A DNA stretch of 64,000 bases from Chloranthus sessilifolius (Eukaryota; Streptophyta; Magnoliopsida; Chloranthales; Chloranthaceae): positions 10,023,328 to 10,087,327 of the forward strand of contig CM037586.1 of the NCBI GenBank assembly GCA_021018995.1, read 5' to 3'. Shown here piece by piece: positions 53,481 through 64,000 of this stretch. The translations under genes were made by a program, and so were the position numbers. Below the pieces are notes generated by a model. It ran no database searches, was not told where the DNA came from, and saw only the letters and a list, made by a program, of their open reading frames with translations. The number at the start of each line of letters is the position of its first letter. The stretch's first letter is position 1.

Positions 53481-54540
53481 AATTGTTAATAACCCTATGC
53501 CCAACCACAACCATGCAACACCGACTCAGGTCACCACCATAGACCTCTTTGGTCGATTCCCCTTCCAACCTTCCACCTTAATCACTCACGTTCAACCCTC
53601 TGCTACTTCCGCCACACCAGTGAGAGCTTCTTCACCCCTGCATCCCTCGATCCTGATCACTCGCATCGCTCCGCCGAATCCACTTCCTTATCCAAAATTT
53701 ACTAAGATGCGAGTCCATTCCTTTAAGGCTAGGAGACCACTCCTTCGTAATCACCCACCAGAACCTCCGACCCCTCCAAATCCCAAACCAATGCCATTGC
53801 CGCTCCCTTTGTCTAATTCTGAACCCGAGTATGGAGATCACGTTCTCCAAACTGCAACCCAAATTACTGTATGGGTAGAAAGTGTCACCCAAAAAACTCT
53901 GAACCAAGACAACAAAATAACAATCGAGCGTTCACTGAATCTAGAAGAAAGTGAGCCAAAAGAACATCCTGACCCGTACGAGACGCTGGTCTCTGCTTTC
54001 CTAGAAGAGGGAGATTACACACAGTACCTACCACATTGGAGCGGCACCATTCAGGTACGTGTTCCAACCTCGAATTTCACCTATTTTATAAATACATCTG
54101 CATCAAGCCATGCCGGGTTCGGTCAACAACCGACTTGCCTGATTCTCAAATCAGGAACCAATTACCCACCTACGCCTTTCTCTCGAAATAAGGATTTCAC
54201 GAACGCACCACCACCAAAGGGAAATGTGAGAGAAAGAGAGGTTAACTTGCCTCCCCCACCTCACATCATCCCTCCACCAATTCTTGCACCTCAACCATTC
54301 CAACCACCAGCACCTAGGGCCCATCGGCTAGGCAAAGAAACTGCGCTCGAGCCAGGGCAAGAATATGACCTTCTATGACATCTTTAGAAGATCCCGACCC
54401 AGATATCCATACTAGAACTCATCAAAAAATCACCTGACCATCACCAGTTGTTGATAAGGACACTTGAAGAGACGCAACTGGATGAGGATACGACCCTAGA
54501 TGAGCTTAATCAAATCACTTCGGTCATGGCATAATCTCCA
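53481..54540 (+). pseudogene. Proline-rich gag-protease linker of the Tat-lineage element
   Basis: 53497-54378 is a long readable stretch rich in Pro, Ser and Thr (EPPTPPNPKPMPLPLPLS, PPPPHIIPPPILAPQPFQPP), as is usual between gag and protease in large Tat elements. No enzymatic domain. Confidence 0.6.
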
Positions 54541-54900
54541 ACACTCACTTTTACAGATGCAGACATGCCTAAAGAGTCACTCCGCAGGAGTGCCCCCATA
54601 TATCTTACGGTCATAATTAGAGGATTCTCCGTACCATACGCACTCGTTGACACGAGAGCAGGACTTAACATCTGCCCTCTCACTACGTTAAAAATACTCG
54701 AATACACGGAACAGGATGTCAAGCCCTCCGCACTATCACTCATGGCTTATGACGGCTCGTGTCGCTTTGTCAAAGGAACTATCAAGCTATAGGTTTACCT
54801 CAGACCTATAACGAAAGACATTACCTTCCATGTTTTTGATTCCGCTAGTACGTACAATCTCATTTTAGGAAGAAAATGGCTGGAGTCAATGAAGGCCGTC
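54541..54900 (+). pseudogene. Retropepsin-like protease region
   Basis: Readable text around VIIRGFSVPYALVD and LNICPLTTLKIL, with YNLILGRKWL shortly after (near 54850-54885), matches the order of a plant gypsy aspartic protease. Fossil. Confidence 0.6.
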
Positions 54901-55134
54901 GCATCCACATACCATCAATGAGTCAAATTCCTATACGAGGACTCCATCGTTTGTATATATGTTGATGTACCCCTCCAGGAGATGGATACTGATTACGTGG
55001 AAAGCATACCAATCGCTCATGATTATGTGTTGAACATGAGTCATATTTAAAAGACTCGAATCCTTGATGAGACAACTGTTGCGGAAGTTCGTCCCCCTAC
55101 TCTTAGTTTTCCCCCAATACATCAACATAAATTA

Positions 55135-55330
55135 ATGAAAAGAGAGGTTGGCCCAAACCTCGCCAAACTATACGCCATTAACCCTATTGCGACAAAAGGG
55201 TGGGACCTTATGTACCTACTTGGATACGTTCCCCACATTGGACTCAGAAAAAATAAGCAAGGTCGTGTAGGACCCGTCGTCCCAACGCAAATACGTAAGC
55301 ACATAGGGTTAGGTTACCAATCGGACGACC
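55135..55330 (+). pseudogene. G-patch-like segment
   Basis: GWDLMYLLGYVPHIGLRKNK (about 55201-55260) followed by QIRKHIGLGYQ resembles the glycine-patch motif that some Tat-lineage elements carry downstream of the protease. Its role in those elements is not established to my knowledge. Confidence 0.55.
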
Positions 55331-57340
55331 CGCAAGCCGACTTGTCCCCTACCTCACCAAAATGGTTTCTATATGACCACTTCACTTATGGGACCACTGA
55401 GAAAGCAAACGTGCCAATGCACAAGGCAGTGTCCTTCACTAGATCCTAAGAAGTGGAAATTGAGTGAATGAGTAAAGCGTTCAATGATTTAACCAATTTA
55501 AGCGACAATATTGATAAACCGCTCGAAGGAGTCAAGCCCATGTTTGACACTAAGGAATTTACAGAAGTGAGGAGAGAAGAACCTCCAGAACTCGACCTAT
55601 GAGTGGAAGATTGGGAATCCACTGACGACGAAGATTTTCACATAGCAGCCTTGCAAGATATTGAAAAGCACTTACGCTTAACATGGGAAAAAGATGATAC
55701 TCCACAAGGAAATACCAACTCATATATCATCTGCCTTGGCCTTAGCCTTGAGGGATGGGAATGCCCTTAGGACTCCCCTTGTATCGCTTAGCCATACCAA
55801 CCCCACTGTAGGGCATGCACCGGCATATTAGAGGACTTCGCTAGTTGGAACCGACAATCTACGATAGAAGAATCGAATCACTCCAACCTCGTGACCACCA
55901 ACACAAGTAATGACCTACCAGCTCAGCTACCAACACAAGAAGCAGAAAATCCTAATGGTCATCTGGTTGACCTAGGGGGAAACACTTGCATCGCCCTCAT
56001 AAAATTTGAAGAGGAAATTGAATTGGACACTTCTACATCCTCAGATTCACCGCAACTCCAAATATTTTAGAAATCTCTAGAGGAAGAGTGGCAACCTCCC
56101 CCGAGTGATGACGAGGACTACTGGATAAACCTCCCGGCACTCGAGTTAGCGGAGTAAGCCAATTTAGGACTTCAAGCACTATCAGATCAAAAAGATAAAT
56201 TCGATATCGTTTTCGACTCTAACCTAGAAGGATGGGAATGTCCTTGGGAATTCCCCTGCATTCTTCACCATTATCAACCTTATTGCCGAACATGCGCGCT
56301 CATTCTAACATATTATGAAGATCAAGGAAAAGAACTCACTATCCCTGAGGATCCTTTGGGAGATCCCCCTCGGTGGGAAGAATAACATTATTATGACCCA
56401 GAGGATGATAGTTCAATTAACTACGATCTTCAGAGTTTCTTCGAAGAAGAGACGATCAATGTGGCCGAAGAAGTCCAAGCGTTAGTGTCATTGTCACCAG
56501 CTTCACTCATTCAAAAGATCTCATCAGACGAGGACTCCAAAAAAAAAAAATGCCAAATTCACAACAAGTTTGCATTTCTCGAAGAATCGCCTGAACAGCT
56601 CCAGGAGCCGTCTCGCTCCCTCAACTAGAGGAAGCAATTCTCCCGACATGCCTTTAGGTGACCGATCCTGTACCATATTTATTATCAAAAATAAAAAAAT
56701 AGAAAAAATAGATAACCTTAAAAATTCAGAAATACAGAATCCAAAAAAATCAAAAACCCCAGAAAAGAAAAAAACTCTTCGTCCCGAACCAAATTTATGG
56801 CCAACAAGGAGACTTTTCTCCTAGGGTTTCTATCCCATTCCCCACATGAGGACGTAAAGTATCTTGACTAAACAATAAGTCAGTGATCATACCCGACGAG
56901 ATATTTTGTGACTTTGAGAGAAGAATTAGTAGTCTTGACCTTCACCTTACCAAAGATCTCTCAGTCGTAGATTGTGCCGATGAAGGGTTACCTTTCGCAA
57001 ACTCAGATCCCCAGTGTAGCAATTTCGCAGTATACAAACCTACCGAGGACAAAGAAGGAACACCAGTTATTGAAAAGGCACTGGACTTCTAATGAGTTAT
57101 CAAACATTTCAATGAGCAAACCTAAGTTGCCGCAGAACCCACGAAAGAACTTAACTTTGGCACTGAAGAGAAACCCAAGAAGATACTGATTAGCGCAATG
57201 CTCAACTCCAAGGAACACCAACAAATTGTGCAAGTCCTGTAAGAACACCTCGATACCTTCGCATGGTCCTATGAGGACATGCCCAGTTTAGACCCAAGTT
57301 TAGTAGAATATCGCCTCGTCTTAGAACCCGATGCAAAGCC
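55331..57340 (+). pseudogene. Linker between protease and reverse transcriptase
   Basis: Acidic, low-identity sequence. A cysteine-containing phrase appears twice: near 55757-55825 and near 56228-56303 (GWECPWEFPCILHHYQPYCR at the second). Such a pair could have been a small metal-binding repeat. An A-run near 56539 and a basic low-complexity stretch (56685-56790) follow. Fossil. Confidence 0.5.
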
Positions 57341-58160
57341 TGTTAAGCAGAAACTCTGCAGGATGCGCCCACAAACCGTCCTTTTAAGTTAAAGAGGAAG
57401 TGGACAAGTTACACAAAGCCAAATTTATCCGAGTTGTTCTTTACCCTAAGTGGGTCACCAACATAGTACCTGCCGCCAAAAAAGATGGCAGAGCACGAGT
57501 TTGCATCGACTTCTAAAGCCTCAACCAGGCATACCCAAAAGATGACTTCCCACTTTCGCACATTGACACTCTAGTCGACAACACCGCTGGACATGAGATG
57601 CTATCCTTTATGAACGGTTTCTCTGGATATAATTAGATCAAATTAGTAGAGTCCGACCAAGAGAAGACTTCCTTCACCACACCATGGGGAACATACTGTT
57701 ACGTCGTTATGCCTTTTGGGCTCAAGAACGCAGGAGCCACGTATCAATGCGCCATGATGGCTATCTTTCACGACATGAGGCATAAGTGTGTAGAAGTCTA
57801 TGTCGATGACATATTAGTGAAGTCCCAAACACGAGTAGGACATGTTGAAGCGCTGTGACTGGTGTTACAAAGATTTAAGAAATATCAGCTAAAAATGAAC
57901 TCAAAGAAATGTGTCTTCTGGGTCACTTCCGAAAAATTATTTGGTTTTATAGTTAGCAAGCGAGGGATCAAAGTTGACCCTGTAAAAGTTAGAGCCATCC
58001 TCGAGATGCCGCCTCCTAGTAATATTAAAGAGTTACGAGGCCTGATAGGAAGATTGCAATTCATCAGAAGATTTATCTCCCAGCATTCGGACAAATGTGA
58101 TCCCTTTTACAGACTACTTAAAGGAGGAACTGAGTATAAATGGGATGACCAGTGTCAGTA
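57341..58160 (+). pseudogene. Reverse transcriptase region of the Tat-lineage element
   Basis: Motifs in order: IRVVLYPKWVTNIVPAAKKD, GRARVCIDF, AYPKDDFPL, TPWGTYCYVVMPFGLKNAGA (about 57679-57738), VEVYVDDILVKS with the YVDD catalytic pair (about 57791-57826), and the thumb segment FGFIVSKRGIKVDPVKVRAI with FIRRFIS. The wording matches Tat-lineage plant gypsy reverse transcriptases. Fossil; broken. Confidence 0.85.
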
Positions 58161-58801
58161 AGCCTTCAACAACATTAAGAAGTACCTCCTAAACCCGCCA
58201 ATACTTTAGCCACCAGTCCCTAGAAGACCCCTAATTCTATACTTCTCAGCGAACGACAAAGCAATGGGAGTAATTCTGGGACAATATGAAGAAGATGGCA
58301 AGAGAGAGAAGGCTATCTACTACCTCAGTAGGACGATGGTCGAATATGAACGAAAATATACTTCAATGGAGAAGACTTGTCTCATATTAGTGTGGGCCTC
58401 TACCAAATTATGACACTACTTCAGAGCACATAAATACTAGTACTAGCCCGAATGGACCCTCTGAAGTATGTATTCGAGAAGTTCACAACGTCAGGAAAGA
58501 TCGCTCATTGGCATATGCTCCTGTAAGTATTCGATATCACTTATGTCACGCAGAAGTCGATCAAAGGGCAAGCAATCGCTAATTACCTTGCATATCTCCC
58601 ACTCTCTAGTGATGAACCCATACATGTGGATTTCCCCGATGAGGACCTATTCACGATTCATAACGAAGAGCCCGATAAGACCTCATGAACCCTTTATTTC
58701 AACGGCGCTCTAAATCACAAAGGAAAAGGCATTGGGATAGTCCTTCTAAGCCCAGATGGAGTTGTCATACCTAAGGCTTTTCAACTAGACTTCCCTGTTG
58801 T
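58161..58801 (+). pseudogene. RNase H region and start of the second RNase H
   Basis: The region after the thumb reads PLILYFSANDKAMGVILGQY and KAIYYLSRTMVEYERKYT, the usual RNase H wording. It continues into a GIVLLSPDGV-like start of the archaeal-type RNase H (about 58730-58760) before the solo LTR interrupts. Fossil; broken. Confidence 0.7.
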
Positions 58802-61404
58802 TGGTGCGCGCTTTTTCTGGGTTCCTCTCGGTTCCTGTTGAATAAGTGGCTTCCAATTCCGTCCTGTTAGACTCTAGCGATGCAGTGTATGTGATAAGGT
58901 GGGGATAAATAGTAATAGGAGGAATTTTCTAGGATAATTCCTAGTTGATTTGTGATCGCCAGCTGCAGATATTTATCGACGCTGCAACACGTCAATGATC
59001 ACACGTTTTAGCGAGTGTGGATTACTTCTATACTGAATCGTTCGCCTGCGAACGTCAGCAGTAGTGTCCTCTTTTAATTAGATAGTTTCAACTTTCTTTT
59101 TAGTTTCCCTTGTTGCTATTATGGTCGATTTAGATTCCTTTTTTTTGTTGTGAATTATGATTAGGTGAGCTTTTTATGACAGATTATTTTAGTGTCTTGA
59201 TGCTATCAGGAGTCCAGTCATTTTTAGTTTCTCGATATCATTAGGAGTCCAATTAATATCAAAGTCCTGGTACTGCTAAGAGTCCAACCAGTTTCAGTCT
59301 CCTACTGGTACTAGGAGTGCATGTGTATCAATTCCAATAATATTTCGATTAAATAAAAGAGTTCAATTATATTACAATTCTAGATAGAGCAGGTATGTTA
59401 ATTTTATTGTAATTCTAGATAAACAGATGTATCAATTGTATGACAATCACAACTAAAGCACTTAAGGTAATCTTACTAGCATTCTAATTTGCAAAAAGTA
59501 AAGACTAATCTTTTCTGAGATTTTTGATTGAAGCAATAAATCAATTTACTAAACTAGAAATAAATGACCGAGGCGACAAAATTAACTCTTTTTTTTAGAA
59601 TCATAATCTATGGATCAATTATGGTAAAAATCTAACTAATAATGAATGAATTAACTTTCCTAAATTTTGATTGAGATAATAAATTGACTGAACTAGAACA
59701 CTGAATCGAATCAAAGCAAATAATGATATGAAGGCTTGTTTGATGCAATTAGTCAATTATATTGAAATAAAAAAAAAAATCTAAACTATAATTAACTAGA
59801 TAATCCTAAACAATCTAAAAAAAAAGGGGGGTTGGGCCCGCTATGCTAAGGAGGATTGGCCTCGTTCTCGAGTACCCTCCGTAAGCTCTCTTGGGCAAAT
59901 TGGATGGCTGAGATAAAAGATAGGTTGATAATTGAATAATAAAAGGGGGATTTTTAGAGTTGAATTTGAAATTATAATGAGAAATTAGATTGAGAAACTA
60001 AAGTTATGAACTGAAATTTATAGTTTTGGATTCTTAACAGTATGAAAATATAGAATTAAATTATAGATTAAAATTTAGGACTGAATTCGGGTCCAAAATC
60101 AGAAAAATCAGGCCGTATGATTAAGGACTGGTTCTGAACTTTGTGAGTCAGAACCAAAAATTAATGATAGGACTATAGATTACGATTTTAGAGTAGAATT
60201 AGAGCATAAGAGTGGTATGTCAAACCGCTAGATTAAGAACCGGTTCTAGAAACAGAGAACTAGAACCGAATATAGAGAATTTCTGTCCGAAGAAGGTGCT
60301 ACGGTCTAAAAATTAAAAATAGAATTGAATAATTAAACTAAGGGAAAATCCTAAGTCTAAAATAAAATTAAATTCTTACCTAAGGTCGGGGCTGCGGAGA
60401 GGAATCATCGAAGATTCGGGAGTTTGAATCTCGACATCATGACTAATTTGCTCTATGGGCTTGTCCTAAGAGTTCTCTGGTTTCGAAGTCCCAAAAAGGT
60501 TCGTTCTCTCTCTCAAAATTACCAGCCTCTTCGTGCTATGTGTTCGAAGAGGATGCTACAGTCTAAAAATTTGAATCGGGGCTGCGGTGAGAAATCTCAG
60601 AGTTCGAATATTAAAATCATGGCTAATTTACTCTAGGGATCCGTTCTCGGAGCTCTCTGGTTTTTGATTTACGGTCTCATTTCTCAAAATTTGTAACCTC
60701 ACTCTTCTCTTTCTTCGAGAAAAAAATCTTTTATAGATTTTCATTCAATTATGCGCCGTTTCTGGACGTTTAACTAAATTGCGCGCCAATTTTTTGGTGC
60801 TTAATCGCTTTGAGTTGGTCACTGATCAGTGAGCGACGGGCTGAATTACTCAGCGGGTTTCCTAGTCCCAACGAAATCAGGACTAATTATGCACATGGTG
60901 GGATGTGCGTAATCCGATTAAGCGTGTTACCTGAAGTGCTTAATCGAGGAAACGTAGGAGTCAAGGGTAGGAGACTAGGTCGGGCATAGGCCAATTGCGC
61001 GCTAGTGGTGTAGCGCTCAATCCGATCGCGTGTCTGTTTTCAAGCGCGTAATCGAGTCTCGAAATGGTCTGTGAAAGGAAGGTTGGCCTGAAAGGGGACT
61101 GATCACGCGCTTGTGGTTCTGTGCGTGATCGAATTACGCACAGGTTTTCAGGCGCTTAATTCAGGATTGTCTAGGTATGGTCTCAAGAATGGAATGCAGG
61201 ACTATTGTTTCAGTCTGCATTCTGATTATATACTATTGCTTAGTATATAGCCTCCCTACATTGAGATCTGAGCCACAAAGCTATTATTTCAGCTTGTGTT
61301 TAGCCATGTATAGTTGCATGGTCCCATGCCGAGGTTTAAAAAATGTCAAGGGTTGACCAAACGAATTCGTATACTATGAGAGGGCGAAATGGGGGGTGTC
61401 TACA
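58802..61404 (-). mobile_element. Solo LTR of the same Tat family, inserted in reverse orientation
   Basis: On the minus strand it runs TGTAGACACCCCCCATTTCG to GCGCGCACCA and matches the 5' LTR at 49679-52174 along its length, including GCAGCGTCGATAAATATCTG and AGTATAGAAGTAA. Flanks GTTGT (58797-58801) and CTTGT (61405-61409) agree at 4 of 5 and the host reading resumes beyond it. At 2603 bp it is slightly longer than the 5' LTR. There is no internal retroelement sequence, so it is a solo LTR left by recombination. It must be younger than the host element. GCGC-rich stretches parallel those of the 5' LTR. Confidence 0.88.
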
Positions 61405-61931
61405 CTTGTCACTAATAATATTACGAAATACGAAGCCTTTATAGCTGGACTACAGGCAGCGCTACAATTAGGTGTTAAACAATTAAAAACTATCGGTGAT
61501 TCCAAACTAGTAATTTCATAAGTCATAGGAGAATAGAAAACTAAGGAAAGGAGACTAATGACATACCTAGAAACTGCTCAATATTTAGTAAAGAAAATTG
61601 AAAGAATCTCTTTCACGGACATCCCTAGATTAGAAAACAAGCTCGCAGATTCCTTAGCCACGCTAGCCTCGATCATCAAAATACTCATTGGGCAAAGTAC
61701 CAAGACCTTCTTCATCGATAAGCTGACAATACCCGCTCATGAGGTAGCATGGACCGCCAAGAGAGAATTAGCTGTCCTCCCCACAAGTGCAGGACCGAAA
61801 GAAGCAATCACCCCGGAAAGGCACGTCAAGATAGAAACCGAAGTCGTTATGTTCAGATTTGAAAAATCACCGACCGACGATGGACAACCATGATATTTTG
61901 ACATCTAGAACTTGAAACATCAACACGTCCC
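61405..61931 (+). pseudogene. Second (archaeal-type) RNase H region, 3' part
   Basis: TKYEAFIAGLQAALQLGVKQ (about 61423-61482), TIGDSKLVIS and, in the next stretch, RLENKLADSLATLAS match the additional RNase H found before the integrase in Tat elements. Fossil. Confidence 0.75.
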
Positions 61932-63030
61932 TCAATACCCCACAAAGATCGAACGAAAGACTATAAGGAACCGATGCGCCCAATTCTGCATACACGACAA
62001 AATATTATACAAAGAAGCCTTCACTAAAGGAGTACTGCTATGATACGTCATGACTGCCGAAGGATAATACATCATCCGAGAAGCACACGCCAGTGCCTGC
62101 GGTGACCACTCCGGTAGATAAAGATTCACCGATCAAGTTACACGAAAAGGCTACTTCTGGTCGACAACGATCAGAGATTACCACCTCTACGTCCAATCCT
62201 GCAAGCAATGCCAAGAATACGTTGCACTCGTCAAAGCTCCATCAGTTGCATTGAACACTATGACCTCGCCATGGCCGTTTTTAATGTCATCGAACCTTTC
62301 ACAAACACCATTGGGAACACTCACAAGCATGCGCTCATACTAACAGTGACCGAATACTACACCAAATGGGCAGAAGCTGAATCCTATGTCAGAATCATCA
62401 CTTCAACACTCGTAAGGTTTATTGTTTGGAATAACATCACGAGGCTTGGAGTACCCAGGTTGTTACCACAGTTCATCGTGGAGAAGACGAAAAAGTTATG
62501 CAAGAAGTACGATATCGATCTATGCCACTCATCACCGCTCTACCCTCAAGGCAACAAACAAGCAGAAGCTACGAACAAAATGCTGATTCGAATCTTGAAA
62601 CGCATAGTAGAAACAAGCAATGGAGCCGACTGGCCTGAATGACTACCAGAATCACTATGGGCCTATAGGACCTCTATTCGTATGACCACTGGCCAAACTC
62701 CCTACCTCCTTACCTATGGGATGGAGGCAGTCCTACCATATGAGATACAAGTACCATCCTTACGAATTCAACTTGATGATGGGCTATCCTTAGACGAGAG
62801 GAGAGTTTTTATACTTACGCATCTAGAGCAACTCGATGAAACACGCTTAAGGGCAGCTGATCACGCTCAGATATATCAGAGGAGAGTGGCCAGGGCTTAC
62901 GATAAGAAAGTCCTAGAAATGCCTACAAACTGGCGAGCCAAGATGGGGAAGAACTCCCTAGCCCTTGGAACATCATGTACCTTAGAAAATATTACCCTTA
63001 GCCCTGTGATCGTCATATCCCGTGGTTAAA
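61932..63030 (+). pseudogene. Integrase region of the Tat-lineage element
   Basis: REAHASACGDHSG and YVQSCKQCQ supply the HHCC finger (about 62078-62215). The core region follows, with VTEYYTKWAEAESYVRI, HSSPLYPQGNKQAEATNKML (about 62527-62586) and MTTGQTPYLLTYGMEAVLPY (62682-62741), all typical of plant gypsy integrases. Fossil; broken. Confidence 0.82.
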
Positions 63031-64000
63031 TACTTATACTTATCACTCCCGTAGTCGTCAATACTCATTCATTGGTCGTACTCTTTCAATTCTCAGAATA
63101 TCCTTAAGACCTCCGATTTATCACCCACATTTTCTCACTCGGGCAATCTAATTAAAGGACAAGTGACCTATCTAACTTCTTTCAAAAGCATAAGTAACAC
63201 TCGATCCTCATTTCCCTTCCCCCACCATTGGAGGAGAAGTTAGAGCAAAAAAAAATGAAGATGTTAGGATCAATCAAAACTCATTATTCTTGCGCTACCA
63301 GGATGCTTCCAAAAAAATATATACATTTACATATCAAAATCCAGTGAGAGCATTACGACGAATGAACAAGTCAATGAGCTCAAGGAAGCATAAGCAAACC
63401 GTGAGGACATCCCTGGTAACGTTACTAGAAGTGTATAAGCAAGCTGTGAGGGCATCCCTGATGTCCCCATACTATTAGATGTCGTCGTAAGGTGGCGGGA
63501 GGAGGACAAATTCCTGCTAATCATAGAATATGAGATTTTGATGGTGTCGAAACATGACGAAAAGTTCGATCATGGCATTCCGATCCCCTCTGAGAAAAAG
63601 ATTGTTACCTATCCCTTTTGGAAAGCCTTAGATATAAATTATTCCCCACATCACTGAGCCTTACCCCTCTCTTCTATTTTTATTTTGGACGATAAATCAG
63701 AAGCCATACAGGATGCTCCTACAAATGAAACCGAAAACTAATGAATGATGACTGATGCAATCACCTACTATACCTACCATACTTCTCCCTAATAACCACG
63801 GGATAGGATGACCACCACCTTGAGAGAGACCCCTGTATACAACTGACCTAATCAAAGAGACCTCCCCGGTTCAATGACAGCACCGATCAACTTTTCTTCA
63901 AAATTAACTCACCAAATACCCATGACTGCTTATAGATCCAAAGTGCTTATCTCAAAACCCAGGGAAGCTCCATTGCATCTTGATGCTAGGGCATTTTTTT
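63031..64000 (+). other. Sequence 3' of the integrase, element continuing
   Basis: No recognised domain. GTGAGGxCATCCCTG recurs at about 63400 and 63447. The 3' LTR start (expected TGTAGACACC) is not present, so the element runs past the window edge. Confidence 0.45.

Larger units (their letters stand above)
49679..64000 (+). mobile_element. Large Ty3/gypsy element of the Tat lineage, broken, extending past the window end
   Basis: The element starts with a ~2.5-kb LTR (49679-52174) and runs in order: primer-site region, gag, proline-rich spacer, protease, G-patch-like segment, long linker, reverse transcriptase, RNase H, a second (archaeal-type) RNase H, integrase. A second RNase H placed before the integrase marks the Tat lineage of plant gypsy elements. 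The domains are recognisable but the element is broken, with many breaks, and is interrupted by a solo LTR of its own family at 58802-61404. No 3' LTR is reached before 64000, so the total length exceeds 14.3 kb. An old copy. Confidence 0.85.

Overview
The window is nuclear DNA of a flowering plant: AT-rich, gene-poor and crowded with plant-type transposable elements (L1-clade LINE with an RVT zinc-binding domain, hAT/DUF659 transposases, CACTA, Mutator-type and hAT-type MITEs, a Tat-lineage Ty3/gypsy element, long LTR remnants, tRNA-derived SINEs). Nothing visible fixes the species. Only two host genes are supported: a short DTM1-like ER membrane protein (minus strand, about 24.06-24.32 kb) and a 735-codon multi-pass membrane protein of an uncharacterised plant family (plus strand, 41.2-43.4 kb). 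A broken second copy of the membrane protein gene lies at 33.4-37.7 kb.

Layout. 0-2.3 kb: 3' end of a LINE, then a decayed hAT transposase. 2.3-8.95 kb: intergenic DNA with one hAT-type MITE, one SINE and several two-copy tandem duplications. 8.97-13.65 kb: two related LTRs in opposite orientation, the second carrying a nested solo LTR, with a Mutator-type MITE between them. 14.3-16.9 kb: a hAT-type MITE and a second Mutator-type MITE that carries a 1.27-kb insertion. 19.3-21.5 kb: a recognisable but broken hAT (DUF659) transposase. 21.5-24.3 kb: an unclassified repeat, a miniature LTR element with a MITE inserted next to its primer-binding site, and the DTM1-like gene. 24.5-27.5 kb: a cluster of MITEs and a SINE-like piece. 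27.7-33.0 kb: a long LTR-like block with tandem repeats. 33.4-37.7 kb: the membrane-protein pseudogene, split by a MITE, a foldback element holding an array of ~22-bp palindromic units, and a degenerate array built on a TCAAAGTTTGA core. 37.9-41.0 kb: LTR-like AT-rich DNA, two CACTA MITEs, a hairpin repeat and another hAT MITE. 43.4-48.6 kb: LTR-derived repeats. 49.7-64 kb: a large Tat-lineage gypsy element, broken and running off the window, with a solo LTR of its own family inserted in reverse orientation.

The strongest results are those where the window supplies its own controls. The intact membrane gene shows the uninterrupted site of the MITE inside its pseudogene, and paired repeat copies show the uninterrupted sites of a 1.27-kb insertion and of a nested solo LTR. 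Several MITE families with 8-bp duplications share one design: hAT-like ends and an interior full of one short repeated word. The most unusual structures are the foldback element with its palindromic array and the adjacent TCAAAGTTTGA array.
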